The notes beneath the pieces are model-generated. The model saw only the letters and a program-made list of their open reading frames with translations, ran no database searches and was not told the DNA's origin. Source: Cladorhizidae sp. MBARI D1340-BT2 (lineage: Eukaryota; Porifera; Demospongiae; Poecilosclerida; Cladorhizidae). Taken from it: DNA of 64,000 bases. The position numbers and the translations under genes are program-made. Each line of letters begins with the position of its first letter. Position 1 is the first letter of the stretch. Positions 30,627 to 42,603 of this stretch are shown here, piece after piece. The stretch lies in assembly GCA_028752905.1 (NCBI GenBank), contig JAQNBH010000009.1:26520370-26584369 (forward strand). The letters are read 5' to 3'.

Positions 30627-31075
30627 GACCATGGTGGAGGGGAAAATGAGAACCCAACGAATGTACTTTCTAAAGAAAGCCCACAAATCCCCCATGCAAA
30701 TAAGACCAATCTGCTCAGGGTGCTCTGGTCCCACCGAGGGGCTGTCTGGTTGGTTGGACTTTGTCCTTCGACTGGTTAATGAGCTAATCATTGCACATGT
30801 AGTGAGCATTAATAGTAGTTGTGGAACTAATGAGCTACAACTCTGCCATCAAGAGCCAACGACAAAATATGGACACCAGGTCATTTTTCAAAATAACAGC
30901 CATTGAGGATGAAGATAAGAGAAATTATTGCTAGCTATTTAGCTTGAAGCCTGTACACTTGATAAACCAATCACATTTATTCAGATTCTAGTGAACCTCA
31001 GTCTGATCTGGATCATTCTGAAATCAGTACCACTCTGGAAAGCTGACATGAAGATGAAGTTCCTATAGTTAATGA

Positions 31076-33290
31076 ATGCTCAAGTGGAAGTGCCGAAGGA
31101 CCAGAATCGTATGTTTATTATCATCTATTGATGATGCTGATTGTTTAATACATGAGCTTTCTAGTGGTGCTAGATACTCTTTCTTATGTCACCACGATGT
31201 ACAATTGCTTAGTGTCCTTACTGGCACCTTATTACATAGCTATCACCAAAAGTTTAACATATTGTGGCTCAGTAAATATCCTTGGCTAGTCTACAGTTCT
31301 AAGGTAGATGGTGTATTTTGTCCGCCTTGTGCTCTGTTTCTTCCATCTAACCAACGTAAAGATAAAGGTTACCTGGTAATTAAGCCTTTTTCTAACTGGA
31401 TCAAGATGAGTTGCAATTTGGGTAATCATGCAAAGCTTCAATACCATCGTGATTGTTTGCAGCCAGCAGATGCACAATTGAAAATCCAGTATCACGAGTA
31501 GATGTAATGACAAGCACTGCAGTTCAAAAGGAAATTAGTGAAAAAAGGCAATACTGAGGCAAATAATATTGTTTGAGCAATTTTTTTTTAGGCAAACAGG
31601 GTATTGCATTTCGTGGAAAGTTAGAGGAAGTTGCATCGTCAAAGAATCCTGGAAACTTTTTAGCAATGCTAAAATCTTTTGCGGGGACAGACAGTATTTT
31701 ATATGAGCATCTTTATTGTACCAAGGCAAAGAATGCAACACACTTATCACCAAGGACTCAAAATGTAATTATTAATATTATAGGCTATTATATGATTCTT
31801 GCCAAAACAATATCTGAGATAAAAGAAGCAAAATATTTTTTCGTTCTAGCTGATGAGGTTTCATGTCACAATGTAGAGCATCTGTACATATTCCTTCACT
31901 TTGTTGATGGCCATGGTGACATTCGAGAAGAGTTAAGAGTTTGTTTCATTTGTAAAACTTGAGAGAGTCCGAGCAGCTGATGTGTACCAAATACCATTAT
32001 ACAGACCTTGGAGGGGCTTGGCTTATCACTGAATGATTTGCGAGGGAAAGGGTATGATGGGGCCTCAATGATGAGTGGGGAAATAGCTGGTGTGCAGGCA
32101 TTACTTCGAGAGAAGCATCCCAAGGCGTTCTACACCCATTGTGCAAGTCATTCCATAATCTGGCTAACATAAGTTCCTGTTCTGTTCCACCTATAAGGAA
32201 CTGTGTAGATCAGATAAAAGGTTTCACATTATGGATTAAGGATTCAGCTAAAAGAGAGGGACTCCTTAAAGCAATCATTCAGAAGAGGTCTCAGATTGGC
32301 ACAAAGCAGTTTTCAATAATCAACGTTTGCATTACTCGATGGGTAGAGAACATCAATGGCTGGGAGCGTTTCTGTCTATATCATCCTTTTCTAATTGAAA
32401 TGTGTGAGATAGTACTCTATGGAAATAGTGAATTTCTGAACTTTAAAGATGGTTGGACTACTGATGATAAGAAAAATGCTCTTGCATACATGAAAACGTT
32501 GGAGTCCTTTGCATTTTTGTATTCCCTAGTCACTCTCTTTAGGTCTATTAAAGAAGCTGTTGTTAAATTACAAGGAAAGTGCCAAGACCTTACCTCTGGA
32601 GTGACAATAAGTACAAGACTGTTGCAATGAATTTAAAAGAGAGAGAGCAGATGTTGATAATTTTTCACAGCGTATCTTTCGGCATTGTTCTAGATGGGCA
32701 GTTCAGTCCAATATAACTATTTCGATGCCACGCACAACTCAGCGACAGCAACATTGTCTGAATCCACTAATTCAGTTGAGGATTATTTTAAATGGGCTGT
32801 AGTCATCCCTTTTCTTGACCACATTATACATCAAGATTTACTAAGCATACCAACCAGGTAGCATCATTGCAATACCTATTGCCCATCCATACCACTACTT
32901 CATCCTTTGTTAATATTGAACCTGCTGTTACTTTCTATTCTGAATATCTACCAAATGTGAGTATACTTGATGAAGAGTTTCATCGCTGGAAGTCAAGGTG
33001 GCTACAAATTTAACCAGATGAGCGTCCTCAAACTCTGAGTGAATCGCTTAAACTCTGCTGCCTCAAAACCCTTCCAAATGTCCCTTTTGAACCTTTTTGC
33101 TACACTCCCACTCAGTTCCCGTACTTGTGGACGATCTGCTTCCACACTTCGATGTTTAAACAAGTGAGGAAAGACTCAGTGCCTTAGCATTAATACTGGA
33201 ATGGATCGATACTGTTGCAAACTTTACGTAGAACAACATCCATGCAGAATTCAATGTTAGCTTATTATTTCAGTAATTTTGTCTGTATAT
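31076..33290 (+). pseudogene. hAT transposase (TTF-type zinc finger / DUF4371 / dimerisation)
   Basis: The TTF-type finger region reads WLSKYPWLVYSSKVDGVFCP, CALF, GYLVIKPFSNWIKM, and HAKLQYHRDCLQPADA (31265-31490). After a break the DUF4371-like core continues: EEVASSKNPGNFLAML, LSPRTQNVIINIIGYYMI, YFFVLADEVSCHNVEHL with the catalytic Asp, then LRGKGYDGASMMSGEIAGVQ with a second Asp, and THCASHS. A frameshift at about 32135 leads to CKSFHNLANIS and ITRWVENINGWERF. The C-terminal hAT dimerisation region is recognisable in pieces (LRCLNK, ERLSALALILEW near 33180). This is the family from which the P52rIPK-like and ZMYM-like host genes derive. It has at least four stops or frameshifts. Confidence 0.75.
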
Positions 33291-33479
33291 TTTTGAAGGT
33301 TGCTTAATAAAAATCATCTCTGTAAATATTTTTGGAGTTTACACGATTTGTGCTGGATGGGGCATATATATTTCCCTTTTGCACTATATATCCTCACCAT
33401 GGCTTTCAGCCACATGATCCACATCCGACATATATACATAACCCCCCTTTTCAAAAGTCTGCATACGCCCCTGCTTATA

Positions 33480-33900
33480 AGCTTCTTAAACTAGCCTTAT
33501 TCCTACTAGGACAGCTTCTCAGGCTCTTCTACTTGGCACACTTGTAGATCTTGGATAGATAACCAATTAGGGAAAGTAAATTGGATGATTTTCCACAAAA
33601 AAAATTATGGATCAGCTATATATCTTGTAAACAGCCTCCTGTGTGATTTACTAGGTTGCTTCTATCACATTCCAAGATGCTTCCTGGCATGTTTCATGTG
33701 GAATTATTGTCCTCCTGATTTCACACTTGGGATACTATAGTGTCCCCAGAAGATGCAATGCTTTACAAGTGGGTACTGAGCAGCTGCTTGCTTTACAGCT
33801 GTACTCAAAGTTCTTTAGATAGAGGAGCTATTGATTTAGTTAAGAGCTTTGTACAGTTTGGCTATATTAGATTACAACAGATAGCAAGTTTAATTAAATA
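33480..33900. other. spacer between hAT and piggyBac elements
   Basis: No frame or repeat recognised. Confidence 0.5.
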
Positions 33901-33915
33901 TTGTGGGGCGTAACT

Positions 33916-35875
33916 ATGGCTAAATATTGTGATACAGATAAAGTGCTGTGTATGTTGGATGATGAGATTGATGATGATTTTGATGGCTTCATAGTGAAGA
34001 ATTATAGTGAGGATGATGAGGATGTTGGAGTTTGTGAGGTAGCTGATAGTGTTAGTGATGGCGTAGTTGGTGGTGTGTGTAGCTAAAGTGGTAGCAGTTC
34101 TGGTGCCAGTACTTCTTGTTCCAGTTCTTCCATCTCCTTTAGCCAGGCATCTGGGTGCACTGTTGATATGGAAGAAAAAGAGCCTTTGGAGTTTGCTCAG
34201 CTTTTTATGGACGACAATATCCTGAGGAGAGTTGTGAACGAAAAAATGTTGTATGCTGAGAAATTCATGGCTGGAAATAAAGACTTACCTCTTCGATCAA
34301 GAGTCAGAGAGTGGAAAAGGTGCTCAGTCAGTGAAATGGTGAAGTTTCTTGCCCTTTATTGCCATGAGCACGGATAATAAGCATCGGATTGAGGACTATT
34401 GGTGCAAGAAATGGCCCTTCACCAGTTCATGCTTCTCCTCTATCATGGCGGGAGACCGATTTTGTCTCGCGCTTCTTTCACCTAAATGATGGAGAGAAGA
34501 TGTACCTAGGGGTCGGCCAGGATATGATGCCCTGTTCAAAATACGGCCACTTATGGAGCATTTACTAGATAAATTCAAAACCTTTTACCAGCTGGGGAGA
34601 TAAATATCAGTCAATGAATCAATGATAGGCTTCAAGGGACGGCTGTGGTTTATCGCTATCAAGTGGGGCATGAAAGCCTATGTCCTGGCAGACGGCTCCA
34701 GTGGATATATGTACATTTGGAAGCTCTATACTGGTGAGGAAACTGTATATATATATACACACAAAATAGCCATGTAGAAAAGTACTATAATATTATATAT
34801 AATAAATATAATTCACTCATAGTCTTCCCCCCCCCCCCCCCCCCCCAATTTTTTCTTTCTTTTTTTACTTCCTTCCTGCTCTTCTTCATTATCCCCTTTT
34901 TCCTTCCCACTTTTTTTCTTTTCAGTTCTTGTTCTTTTTGGGGGGTCTCCCAGAGAAATGAGAGCCTCTCCGCTACAGAACAACACATAACATGGTGATG
35001 AAGCTAGTAGAAGGGATGGAGAATAAAGGACACCATTTGTACACAAGTCCAGACTTGTTCCTCACCCTAAAAAAGTAGTGGCTTCGGTGCATGTGGTGCA
35101 GTTCGGGTGAACAGGAGGGGGGGACCTGCATGTATCAAGGCCAAAGACAAAATGAAAAAGGGTGACATCAAGTATATAAGTACAAATGGTGTCCTTGCCT
35201 TGAAATGGATGGACAAGAAAGCTGTGACCATTCTGAGTACTATCCACGATGATAGCATTATAGCAAAGAGGAAGAGGACAAGGCTGTCAGCAACTGGCAT
35301 GGAGGAGGTCATAAAGCCAACAGCCATTGTCAAGTACAATAGTCACATGGGTGGGGTTGACAAATCCAATCAGCTGATGAGTTACTATACCTTCCAACAT
35401 AGGACACAGAAATGGTGGAAACGGGCAGCTTTTCATCTCCTCAACCTGGCATTGGTAAATGCATACATGATATATAAAGGGACACCTTCGACTGGCCGAA
35501 GAGTAACACACCAGTCCTTCTTAGTGAAGGTTGCTGTTGGATTTCTTCTGGAGGCAGGCCTGACAGAAGCTCAGCTTGAAGTGTCCATCCTTCACAATCA
35601 TCCAGTGGCTGAACCAGCCAGACCTACAGGAAGGCACTACCTTCCCCCAAATAGCAATGGCAAAAGGTCCCTGTGTGCTTGCTACCTGTGCAGCAGCAAA
35701 AAAGGAAGTCAGAACTTTATTTAGATGTAAGATTTGTAAAGTAGCTTTATGTATTACACCTGGCTTTGAACTATACCTCACAAAAGTTAGTCCTGTGTCA
35801 CTTACCATCCACATCATAACTCTTTTTTTTTCTTTTTTTCCTTCACTTTTTCTTGATTGTTTTTTCTTCCAGTAG
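33916..35875 (+). pseudogene. piggyBac transposase (PGBD4-like), catalytically dead
   Basis: ATG 33916 starts an acidic N-terminus (LDDEIDDDFDGFIVKN, SEDDEDVG). DDE_Tnp_1_7 blocks follow in several frames: PLEFAQLFMDDNILRRVV, RVREWKRCSVSEMVKFLA, FVSRFFHLND, then ISVNESMIGFKGRLWF with Asn in place of the first catalytic Asp. KWGMKAYVLADGSSGYMY follows. The second Asp block is reduced to GHHLYTSPDLFLTL, lacking the Asp. The third Asp survives in HMGGVDKSNQLMSYY. The C-terminal Cys-rich finger reads CACYLCSSKK and, after a frameshift near 35700, FRCKICKVALCITPGFELY. A C20/T-rich insertion (34827-34900) splits the gene. Confidence 0.85.
34827..34846. repeat. poly-C run (20 C)
   Basis: Twenty consecutive C residues followed by a pyrimidine-rich tract to about 34930, inside the piggyBac pseudogene. 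Confidence 0.95.
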
Positions 35876-35974
35876 CACAACTTTTACCAATCCTATGTAT
35901 GCAAACAACTATGACTATGAATAATATTTATAGTGGAGATGTAATATAAATGCATTGTTGCTAGATCATCCCAA

Positions 35975-36690
35975 AGCTAGCTGAGCTGAAATATATACTA
36001 GCACTGGCTATAGAATACCATGGTTTGCTTGGCAGTCTACTAGCTACCTCCAGCGCTAGCTATTGCTGGCTATAATATATATATCAGCTACAACTGCCTT
36101 CTTCAAGCGCTAGCTAATTTGCTAGCTATAATGATCATCTAAAACTACCAACTTCAATCACTAGCTATAATGATCATCTAAAACTGCCAACTTCAAGCGC
36201 TAGCTCATTTGCTAGCTATAAAGATCAGCTAAAACTGCTTGTACAGTTCAAGCGCTAGCTAATTTGCTAGCTATAATGATCATCTAAATCCAACTTCAAG
36301 CGCTAGCTAATTTGCTAGCTATTTAAAGATCAGCTAAAACTGCCTAGACACTTAAAGCGCTAGCTTAGCTATAATGATAATCTAAAACTGCCAACTTCTA
36401 ATTTGCTAGCTATAAAGATCAGCTAAAACTGCCTATACACTTCAAGCGCTAGTTAGATATAAAGATGGCCTAAACTACTATACCTCGAGAGCTAGAAACT
36501 TTGCTATCCAAAGATAACCTACAATTATTTACTTTACTAATTAGCTAAGCTATATAAATATGATCTACAACTGTCTACTTCGAGCGCTAGATATAAGATG
36601 ACCTACAGCTAGCTACCTTGAGCGCTACCTAAAAAGCCTATATACAACTAGCTAGCTAGCTATAAAAATGATCTAGCTAAAACTAACTTC
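35975..36690. repeat. GCTAGC-rich ~55-60 bp tandem repeat, about 10 degenerate units
   Basis: The core unit is AAGCGCTAGCTAATTTGCTA, then GCTATAATGATCATCTAAAA and CTGCCAACTTC. An alternating variant has AAAGATCAGCTAAAACTGCC. Units are best preserved at 36095-36450 and decay on both sides. Each unit contains AGCGCT, GCTAGC and TGATCA palindromes and can form a short cruciform. Confidence 0.88.
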
Positions 36691-37100
36691 GAGCACACTA
36701 TGTAACAAACTGGTTGTTAGCTCATCCACATAATAATCTTACTTGGAGTCTAGCTTCACTTGTCTTGACATCTCTAAAGATTCTTCTAGCCTCGTGTTAG
36801 GTAGAAAGTTAGGAGATAGTCTGAATATCAATGAACACTCACCTCAACGAGCCACAGACAACAAAAAAAAATTATAATAAAAACATCAGCTAATTTTAAA
36901 AAACAGGTGATTCCAATAAACAGTGTCCGCGTGCAGGGGAAATTACCTGGGTAACTCCCTTCGCATTCTAAGAGTTATTAAGGATGCCAATGGGCAATAT
37001 TAGGAAAGTTATGAGTAAAAAGAACATATCAACCGAATATATCTGTAAATACTTGTGTTCTTTCTTGATGTTATAACTCTACCTACCTTTTTCTAGTGGC
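36691..37100. other. spacer, no gene seen
   Basis: AT-rich sequence between the satellite-like array and the tyrosine-recombinase relic. A short A-rich run is at 36860. Confidence 0.5.
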
Positions 37101-37298
37101 TCAACTGCCAGGGCCATGTAGGACTTGCCAGGCTGATGGATCAGAAACCAAACCCCTCATTAACAAAGTGCTAATACAGTTAGAGGTGCTGTGAGGCCCA
37201 GCATCTGGCCCAACCAGTAAAGCAACATATTGCCTCCATTCCTTTCCACCAATCACTGTTGCACACCATTCCCCATCATTAGCTATTGTACCCATAGT

Positions 37299-39020
37299 TC
37301 ATATTGAAATGTAATTACGGTACTTTATGACACTGGCAACCTGGAGTAACTGGCTAGCTGTTCTCTTAGGGTATAAATGTTCTCTATGTATGCCAAGCTC
37401 CTGCAAACTCCAGGTTTCTAGATCACTGAATCTTCCATGCTCTTCTTTGTGACTTGTGGCTGCCCCTATGCTGAAGCTGTGGCACAGTAGACTTTCACGT
37501 ATCATAACGTCGGATTATTCAAACTCAGTTGCATGGTAATGATCATCAATGGGAGATTTCATTAGGGAGGGCTAGAGATTTGCAGGTGAAAGTCAAATCA
37601 GTTCGCTAAGCCTGAAAAAGGAAGAGCACAGTTTTATCTAACGAGTCTTAGTTGGCTGTGCTTGGCAAGATATTTTAAGGAACCAATTGAGACTCTCACA
37701 AGAGTATGGCAGTAGAAATGCAACGATAACCGAGATCATGAACAATGAAACCAAACTTCGACAGTTAGCAGCACCATTTATAGTCAGTGGAGAGTTCAAG
37801 TCATGTCATGAGCCTTGCTAAAGACGACCAGCTTGGAAGCACTCTATATTTCTATTTCATTCAGAAAAGGGGACAAGGCATCCAGTCTCAGTGTAATTCC
37901 ATGAAAAGTTACATGAAGGAGTATCAGAAGCACACCATTTGCTAGAGGCAAACTGGCGTGATGAGATAGACCACCAAGTGTTGCAGGCAATTCTGAATCC
38001 TCCGAGACAGCACTGGTGGTTGTTAAAGGAGTGAGACATCTGGCATGCACAAAGAGGCATGAAGCAAAGAACTCTTGCATCTCATTTTAGTAAATAGTGT
38101 TATTGTACAGGATGTAGTAATCAACAACAATTGCTCGTATAAAATATACACAAAAATACTGTAAATGAATGAATATGTGTATAAGACAGCATGGCTGCTA
38201 CTGAGGATATAGCTGCTTCTCCTTCAGGAAGTAAGCTGCTCACATTCCATGGCCCTGCAGACTAAAATCGCTAATGATATTAGCAATTATTCAAACACCC
38301 GAGTCAAGTTTATAATGACTTGCTTGCTTTTCATATATCCAAAGTTTTCCCTTATCCGAACTGTAGTGTAGATCCCAATACGTTGAATGCATTTGGGTCT
38401 ACAGTACCCAGATGCATCTAACCCGGCCTTGGCTGGGGACCGTCATGCAACCACTAACCATTGAATTGTCAGATATGTGCTGTCTCGAAACACAGAGAGT
38501 GGGCCTTTTTTTACCCAGAGGTTAAGCAGAGTCCTGACTGGACAGATATCTGACTTTTTCTTCCCGATGAAGAGCTGGATTCCGTGATGAAAATAGTCTA
38601 TCTTCGACTGTAATAGTCATTCTTATGATGTCCTGGCAGGACGGATGCCCCACTGCAATAGTTGAGCAAGACAAGTGGCATTTTGGTTCATAGAGGCTTC
38701 TGATAGACTGTCATTTCATTTCTCCTGATCTTGGAAAGCAACAGAGATTAAAGCAGCATGCATCCCAATGTGTGATGTACAATGGTATGAGTGGGCCCCC
38801 CACCTCCTTTCAGCTTTATAAGAATATCAGGAGCAATTTCTGTCATTTCTCCCAACCTTGGTATGCTTCCAACCATTTGATTCCCTGCAGACTGTATTGT
38901 AGATGTTGATGGGCAAGCTCCAAGTGGTCTTTCTTGCCATCAGCGATGTAGAGAAATCAGATTGCTGACAAGTATACTTGATGATATGATGGTTTAACCC
39001 TGACCCAGCAATCTATGACA
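37299..39020 (-). pseudogene. tyrosine recombinase of a DIRS/Ngaro-type retrotransposon
   Basis: Read on the minus strand, 39020-38780 gives the N-terminal part: SYHQVYLSAI, stop, FLYIADGKKDHLELAHQHLQ and YSLQGIKWLEAYQGWEK, the SIKVYLSAIR-GKPDP-LKGIKR arrangement of DIRS-group recombinases. The C-terminal box II is at about 37495-37460 as SLLCHSFSIGAATS, where the normal HSFRIGAAT Arg is Ser. It is followed by LETWSLQELGIHREHLYPKR and LLQVASVI, matching the LGRW-Y region. The middle (37.5-38.7 kb) is too decayed to read. These enzymes replace integrase in DIRS elements, recombining circular DNA into the genome. Confidence 0.72.
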
Positions 39021-39249
39021 TGAAGCTGCACGGCACCCCGTCTCTGTTGCTGAACTGCCTGAAGCCCCCCTGCAATATAAAATTCCTGGTATTTTTACGG
39101 ACTACTGCAGTATGTGACCTTGGCCATTCCTAATCAATAAGTTTCTTCACCTCTCTTTAGCCCAGTTCGGCCAGCTAGATACTAGAGTTACTTACAGTTC
39201 TTGTGAGATGACATCAGGTTCTCTGATGGCTGAAGGGACCGGGCACAGA

Positions 39250-40170
39250 AATATGTTACATCATTTTGGGACAGATTATCCACTGCTCTATTCTCTCTCC
39301 CAGGGATGTGCTGGCTTATAATTAGCAGATTATATTAGAGCAAAAGAAGAACAGGCTTTTCATGAGGTTCATCACATTGACAACCTTTCTACCACCTAAT
39401 ATCAGGATGGCCACCAATACAACACTGCTACACCAGTATTTAGCTGCTTATGCCCACCACTATTTTTTCCCATAAAGCTTGCCCAATCACTAATGGAAAC
39501 AGTTCCTTCACCATGATGTGAGGGATTTTCTATGCTTGTGGTAGTTTATCTTAATACCATTGCCCTCATGACAAGAATATTCCACATCCACATCATCGTG
39601 GGGCATTGGAATTAAGATCACTTCCCAACACCAATCCTCCCCCTATTCTATGCTTGGACAATGCAGGCCCACCATAAAAGCTGACAGAAACTCATTCTGA
39701 TCCTGGTGCTATAATGGAGCTCTCTAGCTAATGCTGGCAGGTCAGTTTCTTCTCAGGAATGATCTGCCTGATTTTATTAAGCTGCATACGTATTGTAGCC
39801 ACCCAATTATTCCAACAAATGGAGTTCTAATAATTGAAAATCATCGATAACTGAACTTCAGTGTGGAAGACCTTCAGCTATTTTTAGCTCCACATAAAAT
39901 CATTGGCAATCCACTCTCCTATACTGCATTCCACTGCCACTCAAGCTAAATTTATCCAGTTCTTCATAATATCACAGATCTTGAGCTCAACATTGATATT
40001 AAGGAAAACTCTTTTTGTCTTTTGAATAGGTCTGGCCATACTCTCTGCTTAGACTAGAACATGCCGGACTAGTGAATGCTATATGACATCCCTCCACATT
40101 GGACTAGGGATGTTGACCTATTGAAGTGCAAAGCATGTTACTTCATAGCAGCAGTCTAATATCAGTCATC
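39250..40170 (-). pseudogene. RNase H (and eroded RT) of the DIRS/Ngaro-type element
   Basis: On the minus strand, IMVKELFPLVIGQALW (about 39495-39450), then SVVLVAILILGGRKVVNVMN (about 39430-39370) and SQHIPGRENRAVDNLSQND (about 39320-39262) follow the RNase H order KEL-DNxAVV-LM-HIPG-ADALSR of DIRS and Ngaro elements. The catalytic Asp of the DN block is not readable. Upstream, to about 40.17 kb, only fragments such as GEWIAND remain where RT would be. RNase H immediately before the tyrosine recombinase is the expected DIRS order. Confidence 0.7.
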
Positions 40171-40789
40171 AACATTACCATAGAGAAAAATCCGTCGTAA
40201 GCCCAAAAGTTGTGGAGAACTCAGGTTGCAGAGCAAGTTTAATGATATTGTCACCAAACTTTGGTTTGTTTGGTCGTATACCTAACCATACACATGAGGC
40301 AATCCTAGGTCTATGATTGGTTGCCATGGATATGGGCAGCGACATGATTGGTGACAGAGAAAGCTAATAAGTGTTATGTTAGTAAACATTGCAGAGAGTG
40401 GAAGTTGCTGCATGGACCCAAAGAAGGCTGGTAGAAGAATAATTTTGACGCAAAATTCATAATTTGCAGGAGATTATTAATGTTACTTTCTGTGATGGTT
40501 CTCACGAAAAAAAGTTAGATCTTTTCTTATGTCTGGGCATTTGTGAGACGAGAACCAAATGGAAGTTTTAGACTTTCCCACAAGATGCCTCAAACTTGAG
40601 AAGTCTTGAGTTGCCCTAACTATGAAGTATTTGGGTTTGCATGCACTAGAATAAATTTAAAGTAGTATAGCCACAATAGTTAAATATTTGCTCTACATTC
40701 TCATCACCTCACTTGCCATATGGTATAGAGTGAGGATATGCTCTTGGGAATAAAATTACCCCCAAAAAATATCCTGTATTGCTGTGCAC

Positions 40790-41125
40790 ATATTCAACAT
40801 ATCTGACCATGCCTTAAGGATTTCTCCATTGTGGTTATGATGTTTGGAAGCTAACTAACGTAAGAGCAGCAAGATACTCGTTAGGAAATTGTGGACAGCT
40901 ACAGATATTTGCAGCTATAAACAGGCCTGGTTATGCTAGTAAAACTCCTGCTGCAATGTTCTGTGAAACACATTACCCTAATGGTGAAGCTTATTACACA
41001 TGCTCATAAGCTGATATTTATTTCAAGAGCGGCACTTCATAATCGACCATATGGATGTTAACGACATGTATACTAAACAACTTTTGGTGAAATAAAACAT
41101 GAGAGGCAAATCAACCAGAGTTTAG
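40790..41125 (+). repeat. dispersed repeat family R1, copy 2
   Basis: AGCAGCAAGATACTCGTTAG, GGACAGCTACAGATATTTGCAG-type and ACAGGCCTGGTTATGCTAGT blocks match 28960-29390 in inverted orientation. The flanks AAACATGAGAGGC and CAACCAGAGTTTAG also correspond. Confidence 0.7.
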
Positions 41126-42590
41126 AGCTGGCATAACAGTGACATCCAACAACAGTGGAGAATTGGTCAACAAGGCTTGAAAGATTGTGATCGAGCTTCA
41201 GGACATGCAATGCATAATTCTGAAGGTGAAAGCAGTTAATATCAAGGAAAAGAAATCCATGCATACATCCAAGCTTAGTTGAGATCTTAGAGCAGTGAAA
41301 GCATTGTAAAGAGAGGTCAATTCTGAGTCTTAACTTGCTGTATGAAAGTTCATCATTGGTGAGATTTGTTTCTAGACAACTCTCCTCAGCATTGGTCAAC
41401 AATATTTACAAACATTCATTTTGGAATTTGTGTATTGTTGTTCACCAAAAATGCTTCCCTCAAACTCTCCCCTTTTTCATGTGATGAGAGACGATAAGGT
41501 TTACAGTGAAATGTCAACTGTGACATTAATTTACAAAATAACTGGTTACATAGAGGGAAGTGAGGAGGACCATATCTTGCAACTGGAATGGTCTCAGAAC
41601 TAATTCAAATTCCATTCAGTATAGATATCAATGTATGATCAATTAAATCGAAAACTATTGTAGCTTTCAAAGTATTCTCAGTTGACATTGTAGATATAAC
41701 TTTCTAGATTATTAACTTAAATTTGCTCATTTGAAATTCCTTCTAACCTCAATCAGGAATAATAAGATGCTAAGATTCGTATGAGTCTTAGCATCTCATT
41801 GTTCCTGATGAAGGCTAGAGCATTAGCCAGAATGTTGAGTGGGTAAATTTAAGTTGATTGTCGAGAAAGTCTGTGTAACAAACAATTCTAGCATAAAAAG
41901 CTATGGTCTCAGCAGTATACTTGGCTATGTATATGCTACCTCCTGGCATCTCATCAGCTTATCCAGATGCTACTGCTCAACTTTACTGTTCTCTCCTGAC
42001 ATGTTCAAGACAGCAAAACCAGTAGCGCCTGATTGGCATATGAACAAACATGTGTGAGTCCACTATTGTGGCTTACCAGGAAACAATTCTTATGCCAGTG
42101 TGGACAGCAGGTCCCTAACCAGCTCCAAATATGTAGGAACCAGCTTATTTTTGTGTGTGAACAGCTTGCTTTTACAAATGCCTAACCATCACAAATGCAA
42201 CTGTGAAGAAATTACTCTACTATAGCTAAAGGATCCCAAAATCTAGAACGATCTGTAGTGACTTACCAAGGATGGAAAAATTAACTCAGTATGCAGAACA
42301 GGATGTAAAAGATAAAACAGTTAGAGAGAAATAATTTCATGAACTGTACAACCTAATACCTTTTTTAACGATATCTATTTCTGGTGCTCCTCTCCCTTAA
42401 GTATTTCTTTAACTCTTCACTTGTATTACAATTAGTTTTTATAATTAAGTACTTCTTTTCCAGCAGTCACTGATAGTAAGCAGCTCCATTTAACAACATG
42501 TATGCAGAGTGTATGCATATTTTTTATGATGTAACTGTCAACTCACTGATTATAGATGTATACAATAACCAAAAGACACACTTTTCGTGA
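41126..42590. other. unassigned sequence
   Basis: It contains a short perfect-type hairpin CTAAGATTCGTATGAGTCTTAG at 41770-41792. The adjoining CCTGATGAAGGCTAGAGCAT recurs at 5650. No protein family recognised. Confidence 0.45.
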
Positions 42591-42603
42591 TAGGACTTGA
42601 TAT

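Larger units (their letters stand above)
30407..33473 (+). mobile_element. hAT DNA transposon with TIRs and CTTAT target duplication
   Basis: The left end CATGGGCGTACGTAG and the complement of the right end, CAGGGGCGTATGCAG, form imperfect terminal inverted repeats of the CAGGGGCGTA type typical of hAT elements. Both ends have a G6 block about 15-25 bp inside. The flanks are CTTAT at 30402-30406 and CTTAT at 33474-33478, a 5-bp duplication. The 3,067-bp interior holds a decayed transposase in the same orientation. Confidence 0.85.

Noticed and set aside
38362..38400. Hairpin GTAGATCCCAAT...ATTTGGGTCTAC considered as an RNA gene or terminator
   Set aside because: Imperfect short stem within a decayed retrotransposon; no other support.
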